The notes: generated by a model not told the origin, from the sequence alone. A stretch of 64,000 nucleotides of DNA from Candidatus Treponema merdequi (GCA_018064525.1 JAGHVB010000014.1:53990-117989); one strand, 5' to 3'. Positions 47,548 through 57,784 are shown, numbered from the stretch's first letter. Numbers and translations are program-made.

Positions 47548-47686
47548 GGCCACACGGATAAGTCCGCTACGCTGGACGGGCTACGCACGTCCCCAAAAAA
47601 ATAAATCCTTGCTATTAATTTAAATGGATAAAGGTTTTGGGTGGCGGCGTAGCCGACACAGCGTTAGCGAACTCATCCGTGTGGCT
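47548..47686. repeat. Fold-back (inverted-repeat) intergenic element, MITE/REP-like
   Basis: GCCACACGGAT (47549) is the perfect reverse complement of ATCCGTGTGGC (47674). Imperfect complementarity continues inward for most of each arm, with internal GCTACGC hairpins. Confidence 0.7.
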
Positions 47687-47809
47687 AATTCCCACTATAC
47701 AAACCCCTTGAAAAACTATATACTTAATTGAAAATGATGGAAAACTATGCACTTTTGCGCATTTAGAAGTTCCATTTAAAGAGAATTTTTATAAATAAAG
47801 GTAATATAT

Positions 47810-49432
47810 ATGGATTTTAAGGAATTTAATTTGGATTCGGGCCTCGCAGAGGGAATCCAGAATGCCGGTTATGTGAGCTGTACGCCGGTTCAGGAGCAGG
47901 TTATTACTGCAAGTGGTGATGGAAGTGATTTGTATGTTCAGTCTCAGACTGGAACTGGTAAAACTGCGGCATATTTGATTGCTGTAATGCAGGAAATTTT
48001 GACAAAACCTGAATGCAAAGGCAAGAAGGCTTTGGTTATGGTTCCGACTCGTGAACTTGCAGTTCAGGTGGAAATGGAATGCAGAACGCTTTGTGAGAAA
48101 ACTGGTTTGAAAGTTTTTTCTTTTTATGGTGGCGTTGGATATGAAAAACAGGTTAAGGCAATCGAAAACGGAGTTGATATTTTAGTTGCAACTCCTGGTC
48201 GTATCATTGACCTTCAGGAACAGAACAAACTTGATTTGTCAAATGTCGGATTTGCAATCATTGATGAAGCAGACAGAATGTTTGATATGGGATTCTATCC
48301 AGACCTCAGAATCATTTTGAAGCATCTTCCAAAAGCAGAAGACAGACAGACAATGCTCTTTTCTGCAACTCTCAACACATATGTAAAAAATCTCGCATGG
48401 GAATATACCCGCGATGCAAAAGAAATTACTATCGAAGCCGAAAACATCACAGTTGATGAAATCGATCAGGAATTGATTCACGTTTCATCAGATGAAAAAA
48501 CAAAACTTCTTGTCGGAATTCTTTCACGCGAAAAACCAGAAAGCACAATCATTTTCTGCAATACAAAAAAAGGATGCGAAATCATCGGAAAGCGTCTTTC
48601 TATGAACGGCTTTTCATGTGAATACATTATCGGCGACATGCAGCAGACAAGACGCCTCAAAGTTTTGAATGACTTTAAAGCTGGAAAAGTTTCTATCCTC
48701 GTTGCGACAGATGTTGCTGCCCGTGGAATTGATGTAAACGATCTTTCAATGGTTGTTAACTACGATCTTCCGAATGAACCGGAAAATTATGTTCACCGTA
48801 TCGGTCGTACAGCACGCGCTGGAAAATCTGGAAAAGCATACACATTCTGCAGCGAAAAAGATGTTTACGACTTAATGCCGATTGAACGCTATATCGGAAA
48901 ATCAATTCCGTCTGTTGTATGTAATTCTGACATGCTCGGCGAAGATAAGAGTGAAGGAACTTACATCAAGCTTGATTCTTATGATGATGAACACGGCGAC
49001 AGAAGATCGTTCCGCGAAAAGAAAGGTGAAAACCAGCGTGGAAGAAATTACAAAGGTAAGAGCCGTTATGATAAGAAAAACGGGGATTCAAAATTCCACG
49101 ACAGAAAGAATGACGGATACAAAAAAGATTATAAGAATGAAAACCGCGAAGATCTTTCGAGTCTCAGCTTTGAAGAGCGCATGAAAGTTTACAAAGAAAA
49201 ATACGCTAATTCAAATTCCAAAGACAACAACAAACGTTACGATAACAAAAACAAAAATCGTAACGGCAAAAAATTTGACAGAAAATACGATAAGAATTCA
49301 AACTACAAAAACAGCAAAAAGAATCCTAAAAACAATCTGTCTGGAAAAAGAACTTATGATTCAAACAAAAAAGGTGTTCAGAAAAAAGGACTCTTTGCAA
49401 GAATTAAAGCTCTTTTTTCAAAAAAGAAATAA
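47810..49432 (+). CDS. DEAD-box RNA helicase with basic Lys/Asn-rich C-terminal tail
   Basis: VQSQTGTGKTAAYLIAVMQ; PTRELAVQ; IIDEADRMFDMGF; FSATL; DVAARGIDVNDLSMVVNYDLPNEPENYVHRIGRTARAGKSG. Confidence 0.95.
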   Translation: MDFKEFNLDSGLAEGIQNAGYVSCTPVQEQVITASGDGSDLYVQSQTGTGKTAAYLIAVMQEILTKPECKGKKALVMVPTRELAVQVEMECRTLCEKTGLKVFSFYGGVGYEKQVKAIENGVDILVATPGRIIDLQEQNKLDLSNVGFAIIDEADRMFDMGFYPDLRIILKHLPKAEDRQTMLFSATLNTYVKNLAWEYTRDAKEITIEAENITVDEIDQELIHVSSDEKTKLLVGILSREKPESTIIFCNTKKGCEIIGKRLSMNGFSCEYIIGDMQQTRRLKVLNDFKAGKVSILVATDVAARGIDVNDLSMVVNYDLPNEPENYVHRIGRTARAGKSGKAYTFCSEKDVYDLMPIERYIGKSIPSVVCNSDMLGEDKSEGTYIKLDSYDDEHGDRRSFREKKGENQRGRNYKGKSRYDKKNGDSKFHDRKNDGYKKDYKNENREDLSSLSFEERMKVYKEKYANSNSKDNNKRYDNKNKNRNGKKFDRKYDKNSNYKNSKKNPKNNLSGKRTYDSNKKGVQKKGLFARIKALFSKKK

Positions 49433-49478
49433 CGGTTGGAATTATTCCACAAAAAAAATTACTGCGAGGAAATAAATA

Positions 49479-51116
49479 ATGATTACAGTAAGTGATGTAT
49501 CTTTGCGTTTCAGCGAAAAACCACTTTTTAAAGATGTCAACTTAAAATTTACAAACGGAAACTGCTACGGAATCATCGGTGCAAATGGTGCCGGAAAATC
49601 TACTTTCTTAAAAGTTTTGTCTGGTGAACAGGATCATGATTCAGGTACTATCACAATCGGAAGCGGAGAACGAATGGCTGTATTAAAGCAGGACCACTTT
49701 GCTTTTGATGAATTTTCTGTAAAAGATACTGTAATGCAGGGATTCCCGAAACTTTATGAATGTGCAAAAGCTCGTGAAGCAATTTACGAAAAAGCAGATT
49801 TTTCTGAAGAAGACGGAATCAAAGCTTCTGAACTTGAAGGTGAATTTTCAGAACTCGGCGGATGGGAAGCAGAAAATCAGATTGAACAGATGCTTTCTGG
49901 TCTTGGACTTGAAGAAGAACATCATGACAAGATGATGAGTGAACTTGATGAAAGCCAGAAAGTCCGCGTACTTCTTGCACAGGCTCTTTTTGGAAATCCT
50001 GACATTCTTCTTCTTGACGAACCTACAAACGGTCTTGACCTTGAATCAATTGCATGGCTTGAAGACTTTTTGATGGAATTTCCAAATACTGTAATCGTTG
50101 TATCGCATGACCGTCACTTCTTGAACGCAGTTTGTACTTACATCTGTGACATCGACTACGGAAAGATTTCTCAGTTCTCTGGAAACTATGACTTCTGGTA
50201 TCAGATGAGCCAGATCATGCAGCGACAGGCTAAAGACCAGGCTAAAAAGCGTGAAGAAAAAATGGCTGACTTGAAAGAGTTCATCCTTCGTTTTGCTTCA
50301 AATGCCGCAAAATCAAAACAGGCAACAAGCCGCAAAAAGATTTACGACAAACTCGCTCTCGAAGAACTTCCTGTTACAAGCAGAAAATTTCCGTATGTTC
50401 ACTTTCAGGCTAACCGCGAAATCGGAAACAATGTTCTTGAAGTAAAAGATGTATGCTATAAAGAAGACGGAATTGAATTACTCAAAAACTTTAACCTTAC
50501 AGTAAACAGAACAGATAAAATTGCATTTGTCGGAATTGAACACAATTCCATTTCAGCTCTTTTTGACATCATCACAGGAACAAAAAAAGCAGACTCAGGC
50601 GAATATTTCTGGGGACAGACAACAACAAACACTTATCTTCCTCGTGATACAACTTCATATTTTACAAATGACTACAACATTACAGACTGGCTCAGACAGT
50701 ATTCACCAGACCAGGATGATGCATATGTACGCGGATTCTTGGGAAGAATGCTTTTCTCAGGCGACGAATCGTTAAAGCCTGTAAAAGTTCTTTCCGGTGG
50801 TGAAAAGGTTAGATGTATGCTTTCAAAACTCCAGCTTTCAGGAGCAAACGTTTTGATTCTCGACGATCCGACAAACCATCTCGACTTGGAATCAATTCAG
50901 AGTTTGAACGAAGCTCTCACATCTTTCCCTGGCGTAATTCTTTTTAATTCCCACGACCACGAATTTGTTCAGTCAATTGCAAACCGCATTGTAGAAATCA
51001 CTCCAAACGGAGTAATCGACCGCATGATGCCGTTCGATGACTACCGAAAAGACGAACAGGTAATTGAATTAAGAAATAAAGCCTACGAAGGCACAGGCAA
51101 AAAAATAAGATATTAA
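49479..51116 (+). CDS. ABC-F family ATP-binding protein
   Basis: Two ABC modules: GIIGANGAGKSTFLKVLSGE...LLDEPTNGLDLESIAWLEDFL...VSHDRHFLNAVCT; second with LSGGEKVRCMLSKLQLSGANVLILDDPTNHLDLESIQSLNEAL. Confidence 0.93.
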   Translation: MITVSDVSLRFSEKPLFKDVNLKFTNGNCYGIIGANGAGKSTFLKVLSGEQDHDSGTITIGSGERMAVLKQDHFAFDEFSVKDTVMQGFPKLYECAKAREAIYEKADFSEEDGIKASELEGEFSELGGWEAENQIEQMLSGLGLEEEHHDKMMSELDESQKVRVLLAQALFGNPDILLLDEPTNGLDLESIAWLEDFLMEFPNTVIVVSHDRHFLNAVCTYICDIDYGKISQFSGNYDFWYQMSQIMQRQAKDQAKKREEKMADLKEFILRFASNAAKSKQATSRKKIYDKLALEELPVTSRKFPYVHFQANREIGNNVLEVKDVCYKEDGIELLKNFNLTVNRTDKIAFVGIEHNSISALFDIITGTKKADSGEYFWGQTTTNTYLPRDTTSYFTNDYNITDWLRQYSPDQDDAYVRGFLGRMLFSGDESLKPVKVLSGGEKVRCMLSKLQLSGANVLILDDPTNHLDLESIQSLNEALTSFPGVILFNSHDHEFVQSIANRIVEITPNGVIDRMMPFDDYRKDEQVIELRNKAYEGTGKKIRY

Positions 51117-51121
51117 AATTA

Positions 51122-51336
51122 TAAAGCCACAGATTGCACAGATATACAAATATTTTTCATTAATATTTTTTTTATGTGCTTTCGTCGGTTTTATGATATA
51201 AAAAAAGGCTGTGCTCGCGGGCGTGCCAGAGAAGCATTACTGCGGCGCAGGATTTTTTTTATATCACAAAACCGACTACGCACATAAAAAACATCTTTTC
51301 AATAAGCTGTGTAAATCTGTACAATCTGTGGCTTTA
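51122..51336. repeat. Long fold-back element (~215 bp) between convergent genes
   Basis: Left arm TAAAGCCACAGATTGCACAGAT...TTTATGTGCTTTCGTCGGTTTTATGATATAAAAAAA matches the reverse complement of the right arm (TAAAGCCACAGATTGTACAGAT...TTTATGTGCGTAGTCGGTTTTGTGATATAAAAAAA). Confidence 0.88.
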
Positions 51337-51360
51337 AAAATTTTATTATAATTATTTTTG

Positions 51361-53376
51361 TTAATCTTCTGGGGCTTTGAACATTTCGGCCATTCGGGCG
51401 AGAATGTCCTGGGCTTTTTCATCTGAGACTACCTGTGATGGTTCGTGGTATTCTACGAGGTTTGGTGGAATTTCGTCTAAGAATCTCGATGGGGTACATT
51501 CCACTGTGGCAGACATTTTTCTTCTTTTCTGACATGACGAAATAAAAAGCTTATCTCTTGCCCGTGTAATTGCTACATAGAAAAGACGCCGTTCTTCTTC
51601 GACATTTCCATCACCTTCTTCAATTGACCGTGCATGAGGAATAAGGCCGTCTTCAGCCCCAGCAATAAAAACAACAGGAAACTCAAGTCCTTTTGATGCG
51701 TGAATCGTCATGAGATTTACTTTTCCTTTGTCGTTTTCATCATCACCATCATCACGGCTCAAAAGAGTGATGCGGTTTAAGTAATTGTAAAGGTTTGCAT
51801 CATAGTTGTCCGGATTGTTTTCCCATGTTTCAATTGACTGAATGAGATGCTCGATATTAAGATATTTAAATCGGGCGGCTTTTTCTGATTTAGGATTATC
51901 GACTATGAGATAGTCCCAGTAATTTATTTCTTCGACAAGTGCACGCACTTTTTTTGAAAGACCTTTGCCGCTGATCATTGAAGTGTTTCCTTCAATGATG
52001 TCCATAAATTCTTTAATGAGAAGTTTAGTCTTGTCGTTTAAAACTCCGTCTGGCATCGCCATCAAATCTGTAATTGCCGTCCAGAGAGAACACTTATTCT
52101 GAAGCGCATAATCATTGAATATTTCAAGAGTAGCACGACCGATTCCGCGGCGTGGAACATTGATGATACGGATTAAGTTTACATCGTCATCGTGATTTGC
52201 AATCACGCGAAGATAACTGATTACATCTTTGATTTCTTTTCGCTGAAAGAATGAAGTTCCGCCGGACATTGTATATGGAATGTTTGCTTCGAGAAATGCT
52301 TCTTCAATAGGGCGCGACTGGGTGTTTGCGCGCATCAGAACGCCAAACTGGTCATACTTGAGTTTTTCTTCCATCGAAATTCCCTGAATGGATTCTGCAA
52401 TAAAGTTTGCTTCATCAGTTTCGTTGTCGGGCATAAAGATTTCGATTGGTTTTCCAGAGTTGTTTCCGCTCCAGAGTTTTTTTTCTTTTCTGTTTGTATT
52501 GTGGGAAATTACACCGTTTGCGGCTGCTAAGATTGTCTCTGTTGAACGGTAATTCTGTTCAAGACGGATTTCCTGCATGCCTTTAAAGTCTTTTTCAAAA
52601 TTGATGATGTTCTGATAATCAGCCCCGCGCCAGCTGTAAATTGACTGATCATCATCTCCAACGACTGCAACATTTTTATCTGCAAGAAGATGCATAAACT
52701 CGTACTGTTGGTGACTTGTATCCTGAAATTCATCAATCATTATGTATTTGTAACGGCTTTTGTAGCGTTCGAGTACTTCTGGAAACTCGCGGAATATTTT
52801 AATCGGTAAAACGATAAGGTCATCAAAGTCAACTGCGTTGTAAAGCTTGAGTCCAGCCTGATAGCCTTCGTAAAGCTGTTTGTACATATCGTTTTCGCCG
52901 TTCCAGTCTTTTCTTCCGCATTTGATGTTTGAAAAAAGGTTTCCGATTTTGTAGACATCAAGATTGTCTGCAGTAAATCCGAGTTCGCGGCCTGTTTCTT
53001 TTATGAGTGTATTTCTGTCTGTTTCATCGTAGATTGAAAAATTTTCACGCCATCCGAGTGCTGTTATTTCCTGGCGGAGAATTTTTACTCCGAAGGCATG
53101 GAATGTTGAAACAGTAAGGTTCTGAAGTTTTTTCTGAGTGAGGTCTTTGATTCGTTCTTCCATTTCGCGTGCAGCTTTGTTTGTAAATGTCAAAGCAAGA
53201 ATCTGGCTCTGTGGAATTCCGATGTCGAGCATATGTGCAATTCTGAAAGTGATTACGCGTGTCTTTCCGCTTCCGGCTCCTGCAATGATCAGAATAGGGC
53301 CGTCGACAGTTGTAACTGCACGATACTGTTCCGGGTTGAGTTCTTTTTTCAATGTCTCTAAATCTAATGCTGCCAT
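51361..53376 (-). CDS. UvrD/PcrA-family ATP-dependent DNA helicase
   Basis: LNPEQYRAVTTVDGPILIIAGAGSGKTRVITFRIAHML; VVGDDDQSIYSWRGAD; LEQNYRST; VNLMTIHASKGLEFPVVFIAG; RRLFYVAITRARDKLFIS. Confidence 0.95.
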   Translation of the reverse strand: MAALDLETLKKELNPEQYRAVTTVDGPILIIAGAGSGKTRVITFRIAHMLDIGIPQSQILALTFTNKAAREMEERIKDLTQKKLQNLTVSTFHAFGVKILRQEITALGWRENFSIYDETDRNTLIKETGRELGFTADNLDVYKIGNLFSNIKCGRKDWNGENDMYKQLYEGYQAGLKLYNAVDFDDLIVLPIKIFREFPEVLERYKSRYKYIMIDEFQDTSHQQYEFMHLLADKNVAVVGDDDQSIYSWRGADYQNIINFEKDFKGMQEIRLEQNYRSTETILAAANGVISHNTNRKEKKLWSGNNSGKPIEIFMPDNETDEANFIAESIQGISMEEKLKYDQFGVLMRANTQSRPIEEAFLEANIPYTMSGGTSFFQRKEIKDVISYLRVIANHDDDVNLIRIINVPRRGIGRATLEIFNDYALQNKCSLWTAITDLMAMPDGVLNDKTKLLIKEFMDIIEGNTSMISGKGLSKKVRALVEEINYWDYLIVDNPKSEKAARFKYLNIEHLIQSIETWENNPDNYDANLYNYLNRITLLSRDDGDDENDKGKVNLMTIHASKGLEFPVVFIAGAEDGLIPHARSIEEGDGNVEEERRLFYVAITRARDKLFISSCQKRRKMSATVECTPSRFLDEIPPNLVEYHEPSQVVSDEKAQDILARMAEMFKAPED

Positions 53377-53415
53377 AATTCCCTTTGTTAAAAAATAATT
53401 TTCATCATCTAAAAA

Positions 53416-54621
53416 TTATTTTGCTATTTTTAATTCCCACGCTTTATGACACTTAGTGCCTTCAAAATCTTTCGGAATTGATTCTTCTGTAATGTCAGTT
53501 ACCATAATGACTTTCCCAGAAATTGTAGCCTGTGGTAACTTTGATTTATCGAACACAAGTTTTGTACTGTTTGTTGAAAAATATAAAACGCCGCCTGGTG
53601 AAAGAATGTTGAGACAGTCTTTTACAAGCTGAGGCCAGTCTTTGTTTATGTCGAGAACATTGTATGTGTTCTTGCTGTTTGAAAAAGTAGGCGGGTCGAG
53701 GATGATTAAATCATAATAATCTTCTTCTTTGAGCTGTCCCTGTTTTGCGCTCACAGCTTTTTCCTTTAAAAATTCAATGCAGTCACATCTTGTGTAAATA
53801 TATTTTTCGCTGTCAGAAAATCCGTTGAGCATCATGTTGTCTTTTGCAAAAGAAAGATATGTGTTTGAAAGATCAACTGATTCAACTTTTCGTGCTCCGC
53901 CTTCTGCAGCATATACTGAAAAACTTCCTGTGTAGCAGAAAAGATTTAGAACTGATTTTTTTGCTGAGATTTCGCGGACTTTTGAACGGAGAGGGCGGTG
54001 GTCAAAGAAGAGACCTGTGTCGAGGTAAGATGTTAAATCGAGTTTGAAAAGCTGTCCTGCTTCCTGGGTGACGCCTGTTATTTTGTAAGTGGAATTTGTT
54101 AAGCCAGTTTCTTCGTCAGAGCTGTCATCACTTGAAGTGCCGCGGGTTTTTGAAGTGACCTCAGTTTTTTCGTATTGAGATGTTCCTCTCTGGCGTTTTC
54201 GTTCTTTTTTTACGATGTGATTTTTCTGAAGACCAAGTACCTCAGCTGCAACATTTGCCATTTCTTCAAACCAGATTTCTTCTTCTTTTTCGTCTTTTTC
54301 ATAAGGACGCTCGTAAAGATAGAGAACTGCGTACTGATTATATGAGATTTCGTTTTGAACAGTCGGATCGTTTTGAGAAATGCGTTCTGTAAGATTTGCG
54401 GTGTAGCGTGCAGCTTCGGCTTTTGAGTCAGTTCCATCAGGTAAAAACTCGTATAAATCGAGGCTTACTGGAATTTCTGGAATGTCTTTGTCGTAGATTC
54501 TGTAGCACGAAATTTTATTTTTGCGTGCCCATTTTTTGAGTTCCTTGAGCTTTCGTTTGAGGCGGTTTGCAAAAAGTGTCTTCTGATTTTCGAGCTTGGC
54601 TCCGGCATTATTAAATTCCAT
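53416..54621 (-). CDS. Class I SAM-dependent 23S rRNA methyltransferase (RlmK-like)
   Basis: LFANRLKRKLKELKKWARKNKISCYRIYDKDIPEIPVSLDLYEF; LDTGLFFDHRPLRSKVREISAKKSVLNLFCYTGSFSVYAAEGGARKVESVDLS; DLIILDPPTFSNSK. Confidence 0.85.
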   Translation of the reverse strand: MEFNNAGAKLENQKTLFANRLKRKLKELKKWARKNKISCYRIYDKDIPEIPVSLDLYEFLPDGTDSKAEAARYTANLTERISQNDPTVQNEISYNQYAVLYLYERPYEKDEKEEEIWFEEMANVAAEVLGLQKNHIVKKERKRQRGTSQYEKTEVTSKTRGTSSDDSSDEETGLTNSTYKITGVTQEAGQLFKLDLTSYLDTGLFFDHRPLRSKVREISAKKSVLNLFCYTGSFSVYAAEGGARKVESVDLSNTYLSFAKDNMMLNGFSDSEKYIYTRCDCIEFLKEKAVSAKQGQLKEEDYYDLIILDPPTFSNSKNTYNVLDINKDWPQLVKDCLNILSPGGVLYFSTNSTKLVFDKSKLPQATISGKVIMVTDITEESIPKDFEGTKCHKAWELKIAK

Positions 54622-54693
54622 ATACACAGTTATAGCACAAAGCGGCAAAAAAATATATAATTTGGCAGTATTTTTTAGTGGAATCGGACGCTT

Positions 54694-55278
54694 ATGCTTT
54701 TTATTTTTGATATGGGCGGTGTTGTGACGAACACTTTTGAGTTTGACGCAATGTACAAAAGCCTTAAAATGGATTCAAAAGAATTTCGTGAAATCTGTAA
54801 AAGTGGAACTGATATTTTTTCACTTCTCACAAAAGGTGAAATTTCTGTAAAAGAATTCTGGGCTCAGTTTAACGACAGAATTAAAGGCCGCGATATTACT
54901 CCTGTTAAAAACGATCTTTTCAGGCTTTATTTTCATCCGGTCCTTAACGAAAAAACTGCAGCAATCATAAAATCGCTTAGAAAAAAACATCGCGTCATCT
55001 GCGGAACAAACACAATTGACAGTCACTATGAAAACCACGCAGAACGCGGAGATTATGCATTTTTTGACCAGACTTACGCATCAAATAAAATCGGAGAAGA
55101 AAAACCAGATGAAAACTTTTTCCGCGTGATTTTACAGGCAGAAGGCGTTAAACCGGAAGACACTTTTTTTACTGACGACAGAGAAGAAAACATCGAAGTC
55201 GCACGCCGGGTCGGAATAAACGCAGTTTTATTTACCTCAGCCGAACAGCTTAAAAAAGAGTGGAAAAAATATTTTTAA
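54694..55278 (+). CDS. HAD-superfamily hydrolase
   Basis: MLFIFDMGGVVTNTFEF; KHRVICGTNTIDSHYENH; GEEKPDENFFRVIL...TFFTDDREENIEVARRVGINAVLF. Confidence 0.85.
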   Translation: MLFIFDMGGVVTNTFEFDAMYKSLKMDSKEFREICKSGTDIFSLLTKGEISVKEFWAQFNDRIKGRDITPVKNDLFRLYFHPVLNEKTAAIIKSLRKKHRVICGTNTIDSHYENHAERGDYAFFDQTYASNKIGEEKPDENFFRVILQAEGVKPEDTFFTDDREENIEVARRVGINAVLFTSAEQLKKEWKKYF

Positions 55279-55318
55279 GTTTTAATTAAAATAATTTTTA
55301 ATCAGAAGGATAATTGAT

Positions 55319-56578
55319 ATGACATTTCCAAGAGTATTTTTAAATTCAAAAGAAGAAAAAGAAATTAACCAGGGATTCCCTTGGGTTTTTGATAATGAGA
55401 TTTCTCATTTAAAAGTTAAGAAGAACAGCGCTGAAAAAGAAGAATGGGTTAATATAACATTCAAAGACTGTACGCTTGAGCCTGGAACTCCTGTTGAGAT
55501 TTATACAAAGGCAGGCGGATTTTTAGGAACTGGAATTTTCAATAAAAATTCCAAAATTACAATCCGTATCATTTCAAATGAAAAAGGCGATTCAGTATAT
55601 TCTGATATCGAATCTTTCTGGTCAAAAAGAATTTCAGATGCTTACAATATCCGACAGCTTCATTATTCACAGAATGATTCATATCGTCTTATTTTTGCAG
55701 AAGCTGATTTGATTCCAGGTTTTATCTGCGAAAGATACTGTGATGAAAATGAAAAAGTTTATCTTGTAGTTCAGTTTTTAAGCATGTCATGTGAAGTTTT
55801 CAGAAAAGAAATTTTGAGCGCACTCGAAAAGATCTGCCGTCCGTATGGAATCTATGAAAGAAGTGATGCTGATGTCAGAACAAAAGAAGGCCTTGAAATG
55901 AAAGCAGGCTGGATTGGTGCTGCCCGTGATGAAAAAATTGTAATCATTGAAAATGGAATTAAGCTTACAGTTGATCTTGCACACGGACAGAAGACTGGAT
56001 ATTTTCTTGACCAGAAAGACAACAGAAAAGAAGCTGCTGCATTCTGCCATGGAAAAACTGTTCTTGATACTTTTACGCATACAGGTGCTTTTGGTCTCAA
56101 TGCATTTAAAGCCGGTGCAAAAGAAGTTATCAGTGTTGATATAAGTCCTGAAGCCGTTGATACAGTTAATGAAAATATTAAAATCAATGGCGCAGAAAAA
56201 GTAATGACTGCAGTCTGTGCAGACGTTTTTGATTTATTAAAACAATATGAAACAGAAAACAGAAAATTTGATGTAATTATTCTTGATCCTCCAGCCTTTA
56301 CAAAAAGTGCAAAGATGATTCAGAAAGCTTATGGCGGTTACAAAGAAATCAATCTTCGTGCGATGCGTCTTTTAAATAAAGGTGGAATTCTTGTTACATG
56401 CAGCTGTTCTCACTTTTTTGATGCAGTAACTTTTTATGATATGCTTATGCATGCTTCAATGGACAGCCATAGAAGAGTTCAGATTCTGCAGAAGAGAGGA
56501 GCAGGACCTGATCATCCGGTACTTCTCGGATATCCAAAGTCAGAATATCTGAAATGTGCAATAACAAGGGTATTTTAA
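55319..56578 (+). CDS. Class I SAM-dependent rRNA methyltransferase (RlmI-like, N-terminal PUA)
   Basis: INQGFPWVFDNEI; DLAHGQKTGYFLDQKDNRKEAAAFCHGKTVLDTFTHTGAFGLNAFKAGAKEVISVDIS; DVIILDPPAFTKSA. Confidence 0.88.
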   Translation: MTFPRVFLNSKEEKEINQGFPWVFDNEISHLKVKKNSAEKEEWVNITFKDCTLEPGTPVEIYTKAGGFLGTGIFNKNSKITIRIISNEKGDSVYSDIESFWSKRISDAYNIRQLHYSQNDSYRLIFAEADLIPGFICERYCDENEKVYLVVQFLSMSCEVFRKEILSALEKICRPYGIYERSDADVRTKEGLEMKAGWIGAARDEKIVIIENGIKLTVDLAHGQKTGYFLDQKDNRKEAAAFCHGKTVLDTFTHTGAFGLNAFKAGAKEVISVDISPEAVDTVNENIKINGAEKVMTAVCADVFDLLKQYETENRKFDVIILDPPAFTKSAKMIQKAYGGYKEINLRAMRLLNKGGILVTCSCSHFFDAVTFYDMLMHASMDSHRRVQILQKRGAGPDHPVLLGYPKSEYLKCAITRVF

Positions 56579-56593
56579 TTTTGAGGAGATTAA

Positions 56594-57544
56594 ATGGGCA
56601 ATTATAATTCCGTTGTTTTGCTCGGACCTACAGCAGTTGGAAAAACTTCTCTTGGTGTAAAGCTCGCGTCTGAGTTTGGATTTGAAATCATTTCTGCAGA
56701 TTCCCGTCAGGTTTATAAAGGCCTCGACCTCGGAAGCGGAAAAGATTTAGATGAATATAATTACAACGGCCAGAAAATTCCATATCATGTGATTGATGTT
56801 ACAGATCTTTCTCACGAATATAATCTCTTTGATTACACAAAAGATTTTTACAAAGCATTTTCAGATATAACTTCGCGCGGTAAAATTCCATTTGTAGTCG
56901 GTGGAACAGGAATGTATCTTGATTCCTTTATAAGAAATTATGAACTTGTTGAAGTTCCGGAAAATAAAGAATTAAGAAAATCACTTGAATCAAAAACACT
57001 CGAACAGCTTGATGAAATGCTTTTACAGTTAAAACCTGATCTTCACAACAGAACGGATCTTGCACTTCGAGACCGAGTTGTGAAAGCAATCGAAATTGCA
57101 ACATTTATGCAGAGTGAAGAATATCTCAAAAACAAAGAAGAACTTTTAAGACGCCCAAAAGTAGAACCTTTGATTCTCGGAACGACAATTGACCGGAGTA
57201 TATTAAGAGAAAATATCAGAATCAGACTTCAGGAACGCTTTGATGAAGGAATGATTGAAGAAGTGCAGGGACTTCATGATGCAGGTTTTTCATGGGAAAG
57301 AATGGAACGTCTTGGACTTGAATATAAATTTATTTCAGAATATCTCGAACAGAAAATCAAGACAAAAGAAGAACTTTTTGATTCTCTGTATACTGCAATC
57401 TGTCAGTTTGCAAAAAGACAGGAAACCTGGTTCCGCGGAATGGAACGAAAAGGCGTAAAAATAACCTGGCTCACACGAGAGGCAAACCAGGTTTCAAAGT
57501 TTAACGAAGCAGTTAAATTAATTAAAGAAAACTTTAATTTCTAG
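56594..57544 (+). CDS. miaA: tRNA dimethylallyltransferase
   Basis: VVLLGPTAVGKTSLGVKLASEFGFEIISADSRQVYKGLDLGSGK; GKIPFVVGGTGMYLDSFI; RQETWFRGME. Confidence 0.95.
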   Translation: MGNYNSVVLLGPTAVGKTSLGVKLASEFGFEIISADSRQVYKGLDLGSGKDLDEYNYNGQKIPYHVIDVTDLSHEYNLFDYTKDFYKAFSDITSRGKIPFVVGGTGMYLDSFIRNYELVEVPENKELRKSLESKTLEQLDEMLLQLKPDLHNRTDLALRDRVVKAIEIATFMQSEEYLKNKEELLRRPKVEPLILGTTIDRSILRENIRIRLQERFDEGMIEEVQGLHDAGFSWERMERLGLEYKFISEYLEQKIKTKEELFDSLYTAICQFAKRQETWFRGMERKGVKITWLTREANQVSKFNEAVKLIKENFNF

Positions 57545-57565
57545 ATTATGAAATTAATTTTCTAA

Positions 57566-57784
57566 TTAAGCTCCAACAGCCATTTTCTGAGTGTCTTCAA
57601 CTTTTGTAAGATAACCAGTTCTTACGCAGCTGTCGAAAAGAGTATGGCTGATAAAGTCTGTTTTAACTTCATTGTAGCCGTCACGATCGCGGACGATTCT
57701 AACTACGTAGCCGTCTTCCATTTCGTGAACGATTGTCATATAGTCTGTAGATTTTCCAATACTTTTTAATGTGTAAGTTCCCAT
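57566..57784 (-). CDS. Small hypothetical protein (72 aa)
   Basis: Own ribosome-binding site (AAAGGGG upstream on the minus strand), tidy intergenic placement; MGTYTLKSIGKSTDYMTIVHEMEDGYVVRIVRDRDGYNEVKTDFISHTLFDSCVRTGYLTKVEDTQKMAVGA. Confidence 0.7.
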   Translation of the reverse strand: MGTYTLKSIGKSTDYMTIVHEMEDGYVVRIVRDRDGYNEVKTDFISHTLFDSCVRTGYLTKVEDTQKMAVGA

